The notes: generated by a model from the letters alone, not told the origin. Positions 7,190-16,065 are shown, numbered from the stretch's first letter. The stretch is 64,000 nucleotides of DNA from an uncultured Bacilli bacterium (GCA_934098515.1 CAKOOK010000001.1:1-64000), one strand, 5' to 3'. Made by a program: numbers and translations.

Positions 7190-7748
7190 TGTTTTCCTCC
7201 TTGTACATTGAATAATACAAATCATCACCATTATCTGGATGAAGTGTACTTTCTACCTTAGGTAAATCACTTAAACTGCCAAGTCCAAAGAAATCTAAAA
7301 AATATTTAGAAACTGAATATAAATTAGGTTTTCCTACTAAGTCACTCTTGCCACTTACATAAATAAGATCTTTAGCCAAAAGTTTTCTTAATGTATACGC
7401 AGAAGAGACACCTCTCATCTGGTCAATTTCGAGTCTAGTAAGTGGCCCATTATAAGCAATAATTGCAAGAGTTTCTAAGGCTGCACTACTGAGTTCATCA
7501 CTTTCTGGTCTTTCAATTAGTCTTTGATAATACTCTTTATGTTCTCTTTTAGTAGTAAGTTTAAAGTTTTCTCCTAAATAACTAATTCTAAGTCCATACT
7601 CATCAGATTCATATCTTTTTTGAAGCATACTAAGTAAGTTTTTAGCTTCTGTCTCACTAACATCTAATATGCTTTTAATATTATCTATGGAAAGTCCTTC
7701 ATCACCTACTGCAAAAAGTAACCCTTCTAATACACCTAACTTATTCAT
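7182..7748 (-). CDS. scpB: Segregation and condensation protein B
   Basis: 188 residues, the normal ScpB length. ScpB binds the ScpA linker and regulates the Smc condensin ring. Two winged-helix domains are visible: residues ~5-75 (GLSIDNIKSILDVSETEAKNLL), and ~85-160 with the conserved ALETLAIIAYNGPLTRLEID and MRGVSSAYTLRKLLAKDLI. It overlaps scpA by one base (TAATG). Confidence 0.95.
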   Translation of the reverse strand: MNKLGVLEGLLFAVGDEGLSIDNIKSILDVSETEAKNLLSMLQKRYESDEYGLRISYLGENFKLTTKREHKEYYQRLIERPESDELSSAALETLAIIAYNGPLTRLEIDQMRGVSSAYTLRKLLAKDLIYVSGKSDLVGKPNLYSVSKYFLDFFGLGSLSDLPKVESTLHPDNGDDLYYSMYKEENND

Positions 7749-8464
7749 TATGATAACCTCTCTTCAATATATATATCACCAAAATTATACTCCTGACTAA
7801 TTACTGCTTCCCTAGACTTAACTAAATTAAGAATTCCTAAGAAAGTAACAATTACATAAGGCTTATCTACTTCATCAAATAAATCTAAAAAGTTAATTTT
7901 ACCTCTATTGTGAAGATAACTCTTGATGCTTAAGCATCTATCTTCAACACTTAACTCTCTCTTAGTAACTGCCTTATTAACTGGTTCATCTAACTTTTTT
8001 CTATTTAAATAACCCTCAAATGCCTTAAGCAAATCCTCTAAAGTAATATCACTACTTAATTTAACACTCTTATCAGCATATTCACTTAAATTAGAAGGAA
8101 GTTTAGTTAAAACTTCTTTTCTCTTATCTTCAAGCTCAACTAATCTATCAGCAGCAGCTTTTAACTTCTCATACTCAATTAATCTATTTCTTAAATCATC
8201 TTCAGTGTTAATCTCATACTCAGCATCTTCCTCTTCATCATTCTTATTAAGAAGTAACTTACTCTTTAAATGAATAAGTTCAGATGCCATAACTAAATAC
8301 TCACTAGCCCCATCAATAGTAAGCTCTTTATGCTCATTAATATAACTTAAATATTCTTTAGTAATCTTTTCAATATTTATATCGTATATATCCATCTTAT
8401 GAGCCTTAATTAAATGCCATAACAAATCTAGTGGCCCATCAAAATCATTTATCTTTATATTCAC
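7748..8464 (-). CDS. scpA: Segregation and condensation protein A
   Basis: 238 residues. This is the kleisin subunit that bridges Smc heads. The family start INDFDGPLDLLWHLIKAHKMDIYDINIEKIT (conserved FxGPLDLLLxLI) is seen, followed by an acidic linker near residue 75 and a C-terminal winged helix. The start is GTG and overlaps the stop of the upstream gene (GTGA), so this membrane-protein/scpA/scpB/hypothetical set is one operon. Confidence 0.95.
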   Translation of the reverse strand: MNIKINDFDGPLDLLWHLIKAHKMDIYDINIEKITKEYLSYINEHKELTIDGASEYLVMASELIHLKSKLLLNKNDEEEDAEYEINTEDDLRNRLIEYEKLKAAADRLVELEDKRKEVLTKLPSNLSEYADKSVKLSSDITLEDLLKAFEGYLNRKKLDEPVNKAVTKRELSVEDRCLSIKSYLHNRGKINFLDLFDEVDKPYVIVTFLGILNLVKSREAVISQEYNFGDIYIEERLS

Positions 8465-9363
8465 TTACAATCAAATCCTTTAGTTAACATATCATAACTA
8501 ACCTCTTTAAGTGGTGCATTCATATAAAAATAATTATAATCATAATCATCACCTAAAGTTTCCCTTATATTCTCACTTAATGGAACATCTGCATTAAAAG
8601 CAAAACCACTATCAGTTTCCTCTGTAGTACTAACTAACCCATTGCTAACTAATCTATTAGATAATTCCTGATATTTCCCAAGTAAAGCCATATATGCATC
8701 AATATCACTAGTATCATTATTCGTAACATTATCATGAACACTCTTTAAAATATCTTCTTCAAAACTATATGTAATCGTTCTATTATTTAAAGTACACATC
8801 AAAGAACTAATACCACTAACAATTGGATAATCATCTAAAGAAAGATTAACTATCTTACCATAATATAACTCACCACTATTAACAGTAAGTTTATATAAAT
8901 TATTAGTAACACTTCTAACATCAGCATTAACATTACCAGTAAGCTTCACTCTAGTAAGTAAATCCTTAGTACCATAAATCTCTAAAAATAGTTTATGTTC
9001 ATCCAAATTAAAATCAGTATTAGATGATATATCAAAACTTATCTTAGTGCCTTCTAAACTAAAATTAGTAAGTTTAATACCTTGATAAGAAATAGTACTA
9101 CTCTTACTTAAAACATTCTTATCATCACTAGGAGCAACCGGACTAGGTGCAGGCTCATTATCACTAGTAAAATTATTTAAAAGCCCCCTAACCCATATAG
9201 AAAAGGAATTATTATTATTGTTAATATAATCTTTAATATAAGGAAGACCGAAACAAGTCCCCAATAGTAGCATAAAACAAATAAGCACAAAAGCAGGCTT
9301 ACTAGACTTCTCTTTTTTTAATATACCTAACGTAATAGGTTCATTACTATTATCACTCTTCAT
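8461..9363 (-). CDS. Membrane-anchored protein of unknown function in the scp operon
   Basis: 300 residues with a short basic cytoplasmic head, one membrane helix (about 24-46, FVLICFMLLLGTCFGLPYI) and a large external region. That region begins with a Pro/Ser/Asn-rich linker and continues as beta-rich sequence. There is no family I can name. The stop overlaps the scpA start by 4 bases, which is unusual company for condensin genes. A role at the envelope during sporulation or segregation is speculation. Confidence 0.65.
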   Translation of the reverse strand: MKSDNSNEPITLGILKKEKSSKPAFVLICFMLLLGTCFGLPYIKDYINNNNNSFSIWVRGLLNNFTSDNEPAPSPVAPSDDKNVLSKSSTISYQGIKLTNFSLEGTKISFDISSNTDFNLDEHKLFLEIYGTKDLLTRVKLTGNVNADVRSVTNNLYKLTVNSGELYYGKIVNLSLDDYPIVSGISSLMCTLNNRTITYSFEEDILKSVHDNVTNNDTSDIDAYMALLGKYQELSNRLVSNGLVSTTEETDSGFAFNADVPLSENIRETLGDDYDYNYFYMNAPLKEVSYDMLTKGFDCK

Positions 9364-9658
9364 AACAAATCCCTTTCATTCCTATACAAACACAATTTCT
9401 ACTATAAATCTATTCACATAGTTATAGCCCGCATAATTATATTTCTAAACCGCTTTTGCTCGTATATACTCACAAAAAGCGATAAGGATGTGACAAGTGC
9501 GTATTCTCCAATCGGAGAATCCGCATGCGCGCTTGCCACGCACACGTACTAAATCCCCACTTACTATTTTTTTCTCTCTCGCCTGTCAGTTTGTCCCTCG
9601 AAGGTTTTCTCGGAACATCAGCGACTGACGATTTCGACCTTTTAATACTTTGCCCTGT
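9364..9658. other. Gene-free interval with GC-rich half
   Basis: The stretch 9364-9470 is AT-rich like the rest of the window. From about 9470 to 9658 the sequence is roughly 45-50% GC, and this composition continues into the 3' end of the next gene as far as 9847. I see no open frame with coding character here. It holds a strong hairpin at 9499-9524 and a looser inverted pair GTCAGT/ACTGAC (9585-9590 and 9624-9629). Confidence 0.6.
9499..9524. other. Hairpin 3' of the DGR-like target gene
   Basis: ATTCTCC-aatc-GGAGAAT (7-bp perfect stem, 4-base loop) is extended by GCG/CGC after one mismatch. It lies ~135 bases beyond the target gene's stop. DGR targets carry a hairpin near the variable region, usually closer than this and with a GRNA loop, which this one lacks. 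It could equally be a terminator without a T-run. Confidence 0.4.
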
Positions 9659-11239
9659 TTACATACTTATTATGAATGGGGAACTACTGGTTCCTTCTCC
9701 AGTTACGTTGGTCGTCGACTTAAGAGAAATTGAAGGACGGACCCCGTAAGCGCCGTTCTCGAAGTTGCCGGTGATCTTGCCATTGCTGCCGTAAACGACC
9801 CAAACGAAAGTGACACCATTGAAGACGCTAGGAGACAAAGACCACCAATCACCACTAGTAGCATTTTCTTTTAAATATGTTGTAGAATTATATTTATCAG
9901 AAGCATATCCTGCATATGCTAGTTCATCTGCTGTTATTAAGCCTACTTTTGAATTTATTTTACTTAGTTCTCCATTACATTTTAAACTAGGACCCGTGCC
10001 ACCAGCACTATTACTTGTACTTTTTAATCTTTGGGTAGCACCATAATATGTTCTATTTTTGCCATATCCTAAACCATTTGGTGACATATACCATGGGTCA
10101 AAAGATGTATCAGTCACATTTGTTTTATCATTACACCATACAGTATCATCTATTACTCTTTCATATGTTTTTAGATTATTATTATACCATGTCTCTAAAT
10201 TATTTAGTATTGTACTATTATTTGTATTTGCATGCGTAGCTTCATATGTACTAGAACCTGGTGTTCCATACTTAAATCCTACATAAGCATTGTCATCTTC
10301 TTTTTCATTAAATTTACTTGTGTATGTTGATCCAGAGTATCTTGCAAATGCTGCACTAGCACTATTATTTGCAGCATCACAAGGATTAGCTGCTCCAGTT
10401 GGATTATCATTGTGTAAGATAAGTTTTACTGAACCATATCCACTAACTCTTACTATTCTCCAGCACTTATTAGCAAACTCCACATAGTTATTTTTAACAG
10501 CACCTCTAAAGTAATAAGATGTTCCATAATCATCTTCTGCAGATGCAAGTAATGCTTCACTTGCAGTAGATACTGCTGCTCCTGGTGTAGTTATTGGAGT
10601 CTTTACTTCATTATTTGCTAGTATAGTCTCTGCAAACGTTGGTTCGTTACTTGCATTACTTACTACAACTATCTTACCAGACCAGTTTTTATTTAAACCT
10701 TGTTCTGTTGTTACTGCACTATCCATCCATATTCTTAGATCATAACTTTTTTCTTCATTAGCCTTTAGCCATGTGTTTATTAGGATATAACCTTTTCTAT
10801 TATTTTCTAAGTCAGTTAATGTTTGACTTCCTAGTATTACTGACTTACCAGTTGTTGTACCTTTTGGAGATATATTTACTTTCATATAGTTATCTTTTAA
10901 GAAAGATGTATTAGTACTTTCTCTATAAGTACTATCTATTGTAATATATACTTTAACATAACTATTACAGTTATTTTTTATTGTAAATGTAAATGGAGTT
11001 TGTTTTAATCCATCTTCATCACTTATTGGAAAAGCATCTGTTAAGCTTATTTTAGATGTATCTTCCGTTAAAGTCGTATTAAAACATGTCCTTGATGCTA
11101 TAGTGTTATTTTCAGTTTGACTTAGGTATAGTCTAAACCATGCAAAGGATACACCAATTATACATATTACTGTTACGAGTAATCCATAGTATATACTTAG
11201 TTTTCTTTTCTTCTTTTTTATTTCAATTTCTTTATCCAT
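9659..11239 (-). CDS. Membrane-anchored surface protein with C-terminal DGR-like variable domain
   Basis: 526 residues. A basic head (KKKKRK) precedes one membrane helix (about 15-36). A beta-rich domain (~40-195) and a low-complexity linker (~205-235) follow. A C-terminal domain starts at ~240 (YYFRGAVKNNYVEFANKCWRI) and ends WWSLSPS...GVRPSISLK, a C-type-lectin/formylglycine-enzyme-like fold seen in DGR target proteins of gut Bacillota. Codons from residue 465 on are GC-rich and almost all end in C or T, unlike the AT-rich first 460 codons. No reverse transcriptase or template repeat is in this window, so the retroelement would act from elsewhere. It has its own promoter (11265-11293). Confidence 0.75.
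   Translation of the reverse strand: MDKEIEIKKKKRKLSIYYGLLVTVICIIGVSFAWFRLYLSQTENNTIASRTCFNTTLTEDTSKISLTDAFPISDEDGLKQTPFTFTIKNNCNSYVKVYITIDSTYRESTNTSFLKDNYMKVNISPKGTTTGKSVILGSQTLTDLENNRKGYILINTWLKANEEKSYDLRIWMDSAVTTEQGLNKNWSGKIVVVSNASNEPTFAETILANNEVKTPITTPGAAVSTASEALLASAEDDYGTSYYFRGAVKNNYVEFANKCWRIVRVSGYGSVKLILHNDNPTGAANPCDAANNSASAAFARYSGSTYTSKFNEKEDDNAYVGFKYGTPGSSTYEATHANTNNSTILNNLETWYNNNLKTYERVIDDTVWCNDKTNVTDTSFDPWYMSPNGLGYGKNRTYYGATQRLKSTSNSAGGTGPSLKCNGELSKINSKVGLITADELAYAGYASDKYNSTTYLKENATSGDWWSLSPSVFNGVTFVWVVYGSNGKITGNFENGAYGVRPSISLKSTTNVTGEGTSSSPFIISM
9710..9847 (-). other. Candidate DGR variable region (VR)
   Basis: Codons for residues 465 to about 510. Between the SP of WWSLSP and the GVRPSISL end, 25 of 28 codons are NNC or NNT (18 end in C). 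That is the footprint expected when AAC/AAT codons of a template are mutated at their adenines. GC jumps from ~28% (9841-9900) to ~51% (9721-9840) at the boundary. The end GGGGTCCGTCCTTCAATTTC would be the position of an initiation-of-mutagenic-homing-like segment. Confidence 0.6.
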
Positions 11240-11264
11240 ATTACGCCTCTATCTTTCTATATTA

Positions 11265-11293
11265 AGTATATAACATTTGGGGGGTATTTGCAA
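11265..11293 (-). promoter_or_regulatory. Promoter of surface protein gene
   Basis: Minus-strand TTGCAA (11288-11293) and TATACT (11265-11270) with a 17-base spacer. The spacer contains an unusual run of six C. Confidence 0.5.
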
Positions 11294-11294
11294 A

Positions 11295-11320
11295 GAAAAA
11301 AGTTAAACCTAAATTTAACT
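11295..11320 (-). terminator. Terminator of miaB
   Basis: Stem AGTTAAA/TTTAACT (11301-11320) overlaps the miaB stop codon and is followed by six T on the minus strand. Confidence 0.65.
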
Positions 11321-12718
11321 TTCTTTAATTCCGTCTAAACTAAAGCTTTTGGCTTCTGTTATTTTAACATTTATTATTTTACCAATATCTTCTTTTGGGG
11401 CATCTACATTAACTAGTTTCATATTTTCAGTGTATCCACATACTTTGGTGTCATCTTTCTCACTTACTCCAGTGATAAGAACTTTTACTGATTTATTAAG
11501 CATTTTTAGATTACTTTCTTTAGAGTATTTATTAATTAGTTCATTTAGTTCATGTAATCTATCTTCTTTTTCTTTTAATGATACATTATCTTCAAAAGAT
11601 GCTGCTGGGGTATTTTCTCTAGGAGAAAAGATAAAGGTAAATGCTCCATCATATTTACATTCATTAACTACTTTTAGAGTATCTTCAAAGTCTTCTCTAG
11701 TTTCTCCTGGAAAACCAACAATAATATCAGTTGTAATGCTGGCATCTTTAACTTTACTTCTTATCTTATTATATAAAGTTAAGTAATCATCTTTACTATA
11801 ACGTCTACCCATTAGTTTTAATATTCTACTTGACCCACTTTGTAAGGGTAAATGAATATAAGGCATAATGTTATCACGCTCTGCAATAACGTCAATCATT
11901 TCATCAGTGAAATCCCATGGATGACTTGTTACAAATCTAATTCTAGGAATACCTGTGTCACTTACTAGTTCTAGAAGTCTAGCAAAACTTACATCATCTA
12001 AGTCTTTACCATAAGCATTAACATTTTGCCCTAGTAAAGTAATCTCTTTGTATCCGGCTTCTTTAAGTTCTTTAACTTCTTTGATTATATCTTCACTTTT
12101 TCTACTTCTTTGTTTACCTCTAGTGTAAGGAACAATACAGTAAGTGCAGAATTTATCACAACCATACATGATATTAACCCAAGCAGATATATTTGAGTCT
12201 CTTTTGTAAAGATTACCAAACTCAATAACATCTCCTTCTTTACTATAAACTTCGATATCTTGTTTTCCATAGTAATTAGTAAGCATTTTTGGTAAGTCAT
12301 TCATGTTATGAGTACCAAATACAATATCTATATAAGGATGTTTCTCTCTAATCTCATTTACTACACTTTCTTCTTGAGCCATACAACCACATAAACCAAT
12401 AATGATGTCTTTCTTTTCTTTTTTTAAATGCTTACATCTTCCAAGGAAACCAAACACTTTATCATGGGCATTTTCTCTAATTGCACAGGTATTTAAAATA
12501 ATAAAGTCTGCTTCTTCTAAAACATCAGTTTTAATATAACCTAAAGATTCAATTAAAGCACTTATTTCTTCAGAGTCATGAACATTCATCTGACAACCGT
12601 AAGTTTTAATAAAATACTTTTTTCCTTTAAATAAGTCATTACTTTCTCTATTTTCGTAAATATAATTAACTTTACTTTGATTTCTAATTTTTGCATCGTT
12701 CATATTAGGTAAATGCAT
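11315..12718 (-). CDS. miaB: tRNA-2-methylthio-N6-dimethylallyladenosine synthase
   Basis: 467 residues. This radical SAM methylthiotransferase modifies A37 of tRNAs reading UNN codons. The N-terminal UPF0004 domain has the three cluster cysteines in TYGCQMNVHDSE, NTCAIRENA and GCMAQEE. The radical SAM CxxxCxxC is in YGCDKFCTYCIVPYTRG (~residue 195). A C-terminal TRAM domain ends the protein. A GGTGGTGATAAC site precedes the ATG at 12718. It is divergent from lexA and appears monocistronic. Confidence 0.96.
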   Translation of the reverse strand: MHLPNMNDAKIRNQSKVNYIYENRESNDLFKGKKYFIKTYGCQMNVHDSEEISALIESLGYIKTDVLEEADFIILNTCAIRENAHDKVFGFLGRCKHLKKEKKDIIIGLCGCMAQEESVVNEIREKHPYIDIVFGTHNMNDLPKMLTNYYGKQDIEVYSKEGDVIEFGNLYKRDSNISAWVNIMYGCDKFCTYCIVPYTRGKQRSRKSEDIIKEVKELKEAGYKEITLLGQNVNAYGKDLDDVSFARLLELVSDTGIPRIRFVTSHPWDFTDEMIDVIAERDNIMPYIHLPLQSGSSRILKLMGRRYSKDDYLTLYNKIRSKVKDASITTDIIVGFPGETREDFEDTLKVVNECKYDGAFTFIFSPRENTPAASFEDNVSLKEKEDRLHELNELINKYSKESNLKMLNKSVKVLITGVSEKDDTKVCGYTENMKLVNVDAPKEDIGKIINVKITEAKSFSLDGIKES

Positions 12719-12788
12719 GTTATCACCACCACGAGTAAGATTATAACACGCACATACTTAAAAGTAAATGAATTTCTTAAGTTCTCTT

Positions 12789-12800
12789 AAACAATTGTTT
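12789..12800. promoter_or_regulatory. Candidate LexA operator (SOS box)
   Basis: AAACAATTGTTT is a perfect 12-base palindrome. It fits the Gram-positive SOS core AAC-N4-GTT with A/T outer bases instead of G/C, and it overlaps the -35 of lexA, so autorepression is likely. Confidence 0.55.
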
Positions 12801-12827
12801 GACATAATGAGTAAATTATGCTAGTAT
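12799..12827 (+). promoter_or_regulatory. lexA promoter
   Basis: Consensus TTGACA (12799-12804), 17-base spacer, TAGTAT (12822-12827). The -35 shares two bases with the candidate LexA box. Confidence 0.7.
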
Positions 12828-12846
12828 ATGACTAGGAGTTGAAATT

Positions 12847-13467
12847 ATGGAACAAAAACTAACCCGAAAACAAGAAGAAGTTTTAACGTTTATTAAAAAA
12901 TATATTGTAAAGTATGGATTTCCACCTTCAGTAAGAGAAATATGTGCTGGTCTTAATTTATCTAGTCCGGCGACAGTCCATACTCATTTAAAACAATTAG
13001 AACTTAAAGGTGCGATTAGTAAAACAAAGTCTAAGTTTAGAACTATTGAAGTAACTGGTGAAAATGAGTATATGCCAAAGAATGAAGAAATCGTTAAGGT
13101 TCCTTTACTTGGTAAGGTAACTGCTGGAATGCCAATTGAAGCTATTGAGCAGCCAGATGAATTCTTCTCACTACCTGCTGATATTCTTCCTAGAAAAGAG
13201 ACTATTTTTACTTTAAAGGTATCTGGTTTAAGTATGATTAATGTTGGTATTTTGGATGGAGATATTGTAATAGTTCAAAAGCAAAAAACTGCAAATAATG
13301 GTGATATAGTTGTTGCTATGACTGAAGAAAATGAAGTAACACTTAAACGTTTCTTTAAAGAAGAAGACCATATTAGATTACAACCAGAAAATGATCAGAT
13401 GGATTCGATTATCTTACCTACATGTACTATTTTAGGTAAAGCAATTGGTTTATATAGAAAATTTTAA
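12847..13467 (+). CDS. lexA: LexA SOS repressor
   Basis: 206 residues, the family length. The N-terminal winged helix (1-70) contains FIKKYIVKYGFPPSVREICA and the recognition helix SPATVHTHLKQLE. The self-cleavage bond is Ala-Gly in VTAGMP (~residue 95). The catalytic Ser is in VSGLSMINVG, and the Lys in MTEENEVTLKRF. Thus it is fully equipped for RecA-stimulated autocleavage. Ribosome site AGGAG at 12834-12838. A strong terminator follows immediately. Confidence 0.97.
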   Translation: MEQKLTRKQEEVLTFIKKYIVKYGFPPSVREICAGLNLSSPATVHTHLKQLELKGAISKTKSKFRTIEVTGENEYMPKNEEIVKVPLLGKVTAGMPIEAIEQPDEFFSLPADILPRKETIFTLKVSGLSMINVGILDGDIVIVQKQKTANNGDIVVAMTEENEVTLKRFFKEEDHIRLQPENDQMDSIILPTCTILGKAIGLYRKF

Positions 13468-13495
13468 AAGTTATCCACGCGGATAACTTTTTTTT
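13468..13495 (+). terminator. lexA terminator
   Basis: AGTTATCC-acgc-GGATAACT hairpin followed by eight T. The minus-strand side has only a short T-run, so it may stop the convergent gene less efficiently. Confidence 0.85.
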
Positions 13496-14747
13496 AATCT
13501 TTATTAGAATTTAATTTTCTATTTTTACTTGTACTAGAATGAGTATAGGAGTCTTTTATTATATTTGCTTCTGTTGCTTCTTCATTTAAATAATCAAAAG
13601 CATAATATTCGGTGTTAACTAATTTATACCTACTATGTAAAATAAAGCCAAATATAATTACGGCAATAATACTTACAAAAGCAGCACCAACCAATGCTCC
13701 ATTTTCATTCATATCTGTATTATTTAAAAGAAAAAACAATCCTAAAAATAGAATTAAGAAAAAACTAACAATAGATAATGTATATCTAATTTTACCAATC
13801 GGCAAATTACCAACTAACTTACCTGTTTGACCGTTCATTGCAAATGTATAAATCTTCTTTTTAAATGGGACACTTAGAATATATACAGGCAGATAAAGAT
13901 GGTACGTTTTAGTTTTATCAATTATTAAGTTATCGTCTGTATAGTGATCTTCGTCATGAGGAGATTCTCTTCTAGCAACTGAAATGCAAGAATTTGTAGT
14001 TCGTTCTTTTGCAATATTAAAAGATTCTGCTTTGCTTACGTCGTATGTGTCTGCTAAATATCCACATAAGAAGGCATGATTATATTTAATTAACGCATTT
14101 AAATCAAATGGAGATATACTGTCCATTAAATCATCATTAAAGAATCTACTCGCATCACATAAAACTTTTTCATATTCGTAATGACCTCTTACAATTACAT
14201 CATAGTATTTTCTTTTTTCATATTCGTACTCATCATCTTCCCACTTTTCTATATCAACACCTTCAAATTTTATATCACCATCATATGTAATATCATAAGC
14301 CCAAAATGGAATGTATATTCCTCTTATTTTTTCACTTAGTTTGGTTTTTCTAAATTTTCTAGGAAGAAGCATCTTACCTTTTAAAAGTTCATTATAAGCA
14401 CTTCTAGCATCTTCTTCAGTTATTTTAAAAGGTATTACATAGTCTGGCATATTTTCACTATTAATCTTATCTTTAAGGATTGCTGAGCTTCCACAATAGA
14501 CACAAAAAGTAGAATATGTATTAACATCAGAAACTATCTCTGCTCCACAATTATTGCATTTAAAAGAAACTAGTTCCTCATTATCTCTTTTACTATTTTC
14601 TTCTTCATTTTCTTGTAGTTTTAAAAACTCATCAGCACTAAATAAAGAAGCACAATACTCACATTTAAACTTTTCTATGGAAGGCTCCCAAATTATCTGT
14701 GCTCCACATGATGGGCACTTACTATCTAACGCATCATAATCTTTCAC
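13494..14747 (-). CDS. Double zinc-ribbon membrane protein
   Basis: 417 residues. Two N-terminal zinc ribbons are seen: CPSCGA...CEYC (~residues 11-32) and CNNCGAE...CVYCG (~64-86). A beta-rich middle region (IRGIYIPFWAYD, then HLYLPVYILSVPFKKKIYTFAMNGQTGKLVG) leads to two membrane helices (~310-370). It resembles widely distributed proteins annotated as TFIIB-type zinc-ribbon proteins, whose role is unknown. It is a single gene convergent with lexA. Confidence 0.7.
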   Translation of the reverse strand: MKDYDALDSKCPSCGAQIIWEPSIEKFKCEYCASLFSADEFLKLQENEEENSKRDNEELVSFKCNNCGAEIVSDVNTYSTFCVYCGSSAILKDKINSENMPDYVIPFKITEEDARSAYNELLKGKMLLPRKFRKTKLSEKIRGIYIPFWAYDITYDGDIKFEGVDIEKWEDDEYEYEKRKYYDVIVRGHYEYEKVLCDASRFFNDDLMDSISPFDLNALIKYNHAFLCGYLADTYDVSKAESFNIAKERTTNSCISVARRESPHDEDHYTDDNLIIDKTKTYHLYLPVYILSVPFKKKIYTFAMNGQTGKLVGNLPIGKIRYTLSIVSFFLILFLGLFFLLNNTDMNENGALVGAAFVSIIAVIIFGFILHSRYKLVNTEYYAFDYLNEEATEANIIKDSYTHSSTSKNRKLNSNKD

Positions 14748-14791
14748 ACTGTCACCAATTTCATTATAAAATAATTATAACTTATAAACAA

Positions 14792-15733
14792 TTATTTATA
14801 AACTTTCTCAAAATATTTTTTTATCGTATCAAACTTAATTACATTGTTTATATCCGCACTTTTCCAAGGTTCTTCGTCATGCGTTAACTTAATAAGTTTC
14901 TCTGCATCATACTCACCATAACTATCAATAATTAAATCTATTATTTTTTTAAGGCCAGCATTTAAGTTATTTTTATTAATAACATTATTAATTGGTTTTC
15001 TTCCTTTATACACATTATAGACATCATTAATAACTGGTCCATAACTCCAACATACAATCTTATTATCAAAAGCAGGTTTTTCGTAAATAACACTTGATAA
15101 ACCTTGAATATAATATAATAGTTTTTGTAACTTTAAAGGCGTAATATAAAACTCCTTTTCATCTATATCTAACTTATCAAAAGTATTATGAGCCTTTTCA
15201 TTATAAGCGTTAATTAAATAATCTGCTATTACTAAAGCATCACTAGTTTCAAATTTATATTCAGCAAAATCTTTTTTATTAAATAATGCCACTTTATGCT
15301 CACTAAGCTTAATTAAATCACTAACATTATCTATTAATCTCTTATAATCATTTTCTTCAAAACTATTTTTATTTTTTACTAAAAAATTATTCATAATCTT
15401 AGGATCATCACTTAATCTGATTACTGAATCAATTGCTTCTGTCTGAATAGAACCATTCTCAAATCTATGAATTGTTATTTCACCCATACCAAGTGCAAGT
15501 GCAAACTCTTTTTGATTCATTTGATATTTATTTCTTATTTTTTTAATATCAGAAGAAGTAAGCAATCCTTCACTTTCTTTATAAAGATCATAAAGCCTTA
15601 AATCATTTTTAAGTTCTAAATTTCGATCAAACACTTCTTCATTTGTTTCTAAATCAAATGCATAATATTCTTCAAAAGGAATTTCTTTTCCTTTTACATT
15701 TGCTATTATTTTTCTACTTCTAATATCTATCAT
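14792..15733 (-). CDS. MqsA-like/Panacea-domain antitoxin
   Basis: 313 residues. After a short N-terminal segment, an Xre/MqsA-type helix-turn-helix lies at ~60-105 (KIRNKYQMNQKEFALALGMGEITIHRFENG). The C-terminal ~150 residues are a Panacea (DUF4065, SocA-like) domain: ITPLKLQKLLYYIQGL, then VCWSYGPVINDVYNVYKG, ending WKSADINNVI. Panacea domains neutralise diverse toxins. It lies 9 bases downstream of the MqsR-like toxin in the same operon. The helix-turn-helix probably binds the 20-base palindrome at 16085-16104. Confidence 0.8.
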   Translation of the reverse strand: MIDIRSRKIIANVKGKEIPFEEYYAFDLETNEEVFDRNLELKNDLRLYDLYKESEGLLTSSDIKKIRNKYQMNQKEFALALGMGEITIHRFENGSIQTEAIDSVIRLSDDPKIMNNFLVKNKNSFEENDYKRLIDNVSDLIKLSEHKVALFNKKDFAEYKFETSDALVIADYLINAYNEKAHNTFDKLDIDEKEFYITPLKLQKLLYYIQGLSSVIYEKPAFDNKIVCWSYGPVINDVYNVYKGRKPINNVINKNNLNAGLKKIIDLIIDSYGEYDAEKLIKLTHDEEPWKSADINNVIKFDTIKKYFEKVYK

Positions 15734-15742
15734 ACTTTCCTC

Positions 15743-16048
15743 CTACTCATCTTCATGACAAGACAATATTTTGATTACCCCATCCTTAAATTTCAACTTC
15801 ACATAAAAAACAACATTTTTAATTATTTCTTTTTTAAAAATATATAAAGTTTCATTAGGGTAATCCCTATCTACTTCTGGTCCCTTATATAAATTATCTG
15901 CTTTAAGACTCAAAATAAAATATTCAATATCCAGTTGAGTAAGACCATATTTTCTTTTCGATTCTCTATTTTTTGCTGTAGGTACCATATCATATTTGTG
16001 AGTTTTAATAGATTTTCTAACTAAGTTTAATAATTCTGTAACTTCCAA
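15743..16048 (-). CDS. MqsR-like mRNA interferase toxin
   Basis: About 101 residues. I favour TTG at 16046-16048, which is served by AGGTGAG (16053-16059). An in-frame GTG at 16055-16057 is the alternative and would be almost leaderless. Motifs resembling MqsR/RelE-fold RNases include YGLTQLDIEYFILSLKADNLYK, a middle YIFKKEI..VVFYVKLKFKDG and a final VIKILSCHE. Together with the downstream MqsA/Panacea antitoxin it forms a type II toxin-antitoxin pair with the toxin first, as in mqsRA. Activity on RNA is inferred. Confidence 0.7.
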   Translation of the reverse strand: MEVTELLNLVRKSIKTHKYDMVPTAKNRESKRKYGLTQLDIEYFILSLKADNLYKGPEVDRDYPNETLYIFKKEIIKNVVFYVKLKFKDGVIKILSCHEDE

Positions 16049-16065
16049 AACACTCACCTAGTAAA

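Noticed and set aside
9499..9524. Hairpin as proof of a DGR homing site
   Set aside because: It is ~135 bases past the stop codon and its loop is not of the GRNA type, so it is only suggestive and was not used as proof.
9525..10487. Several plus-strand open frames opposite the surface-protein gene
   Set aside because: They lack ribosome sites and are reverse-strand shadows of a gene with strong coding signal on the minus strand.
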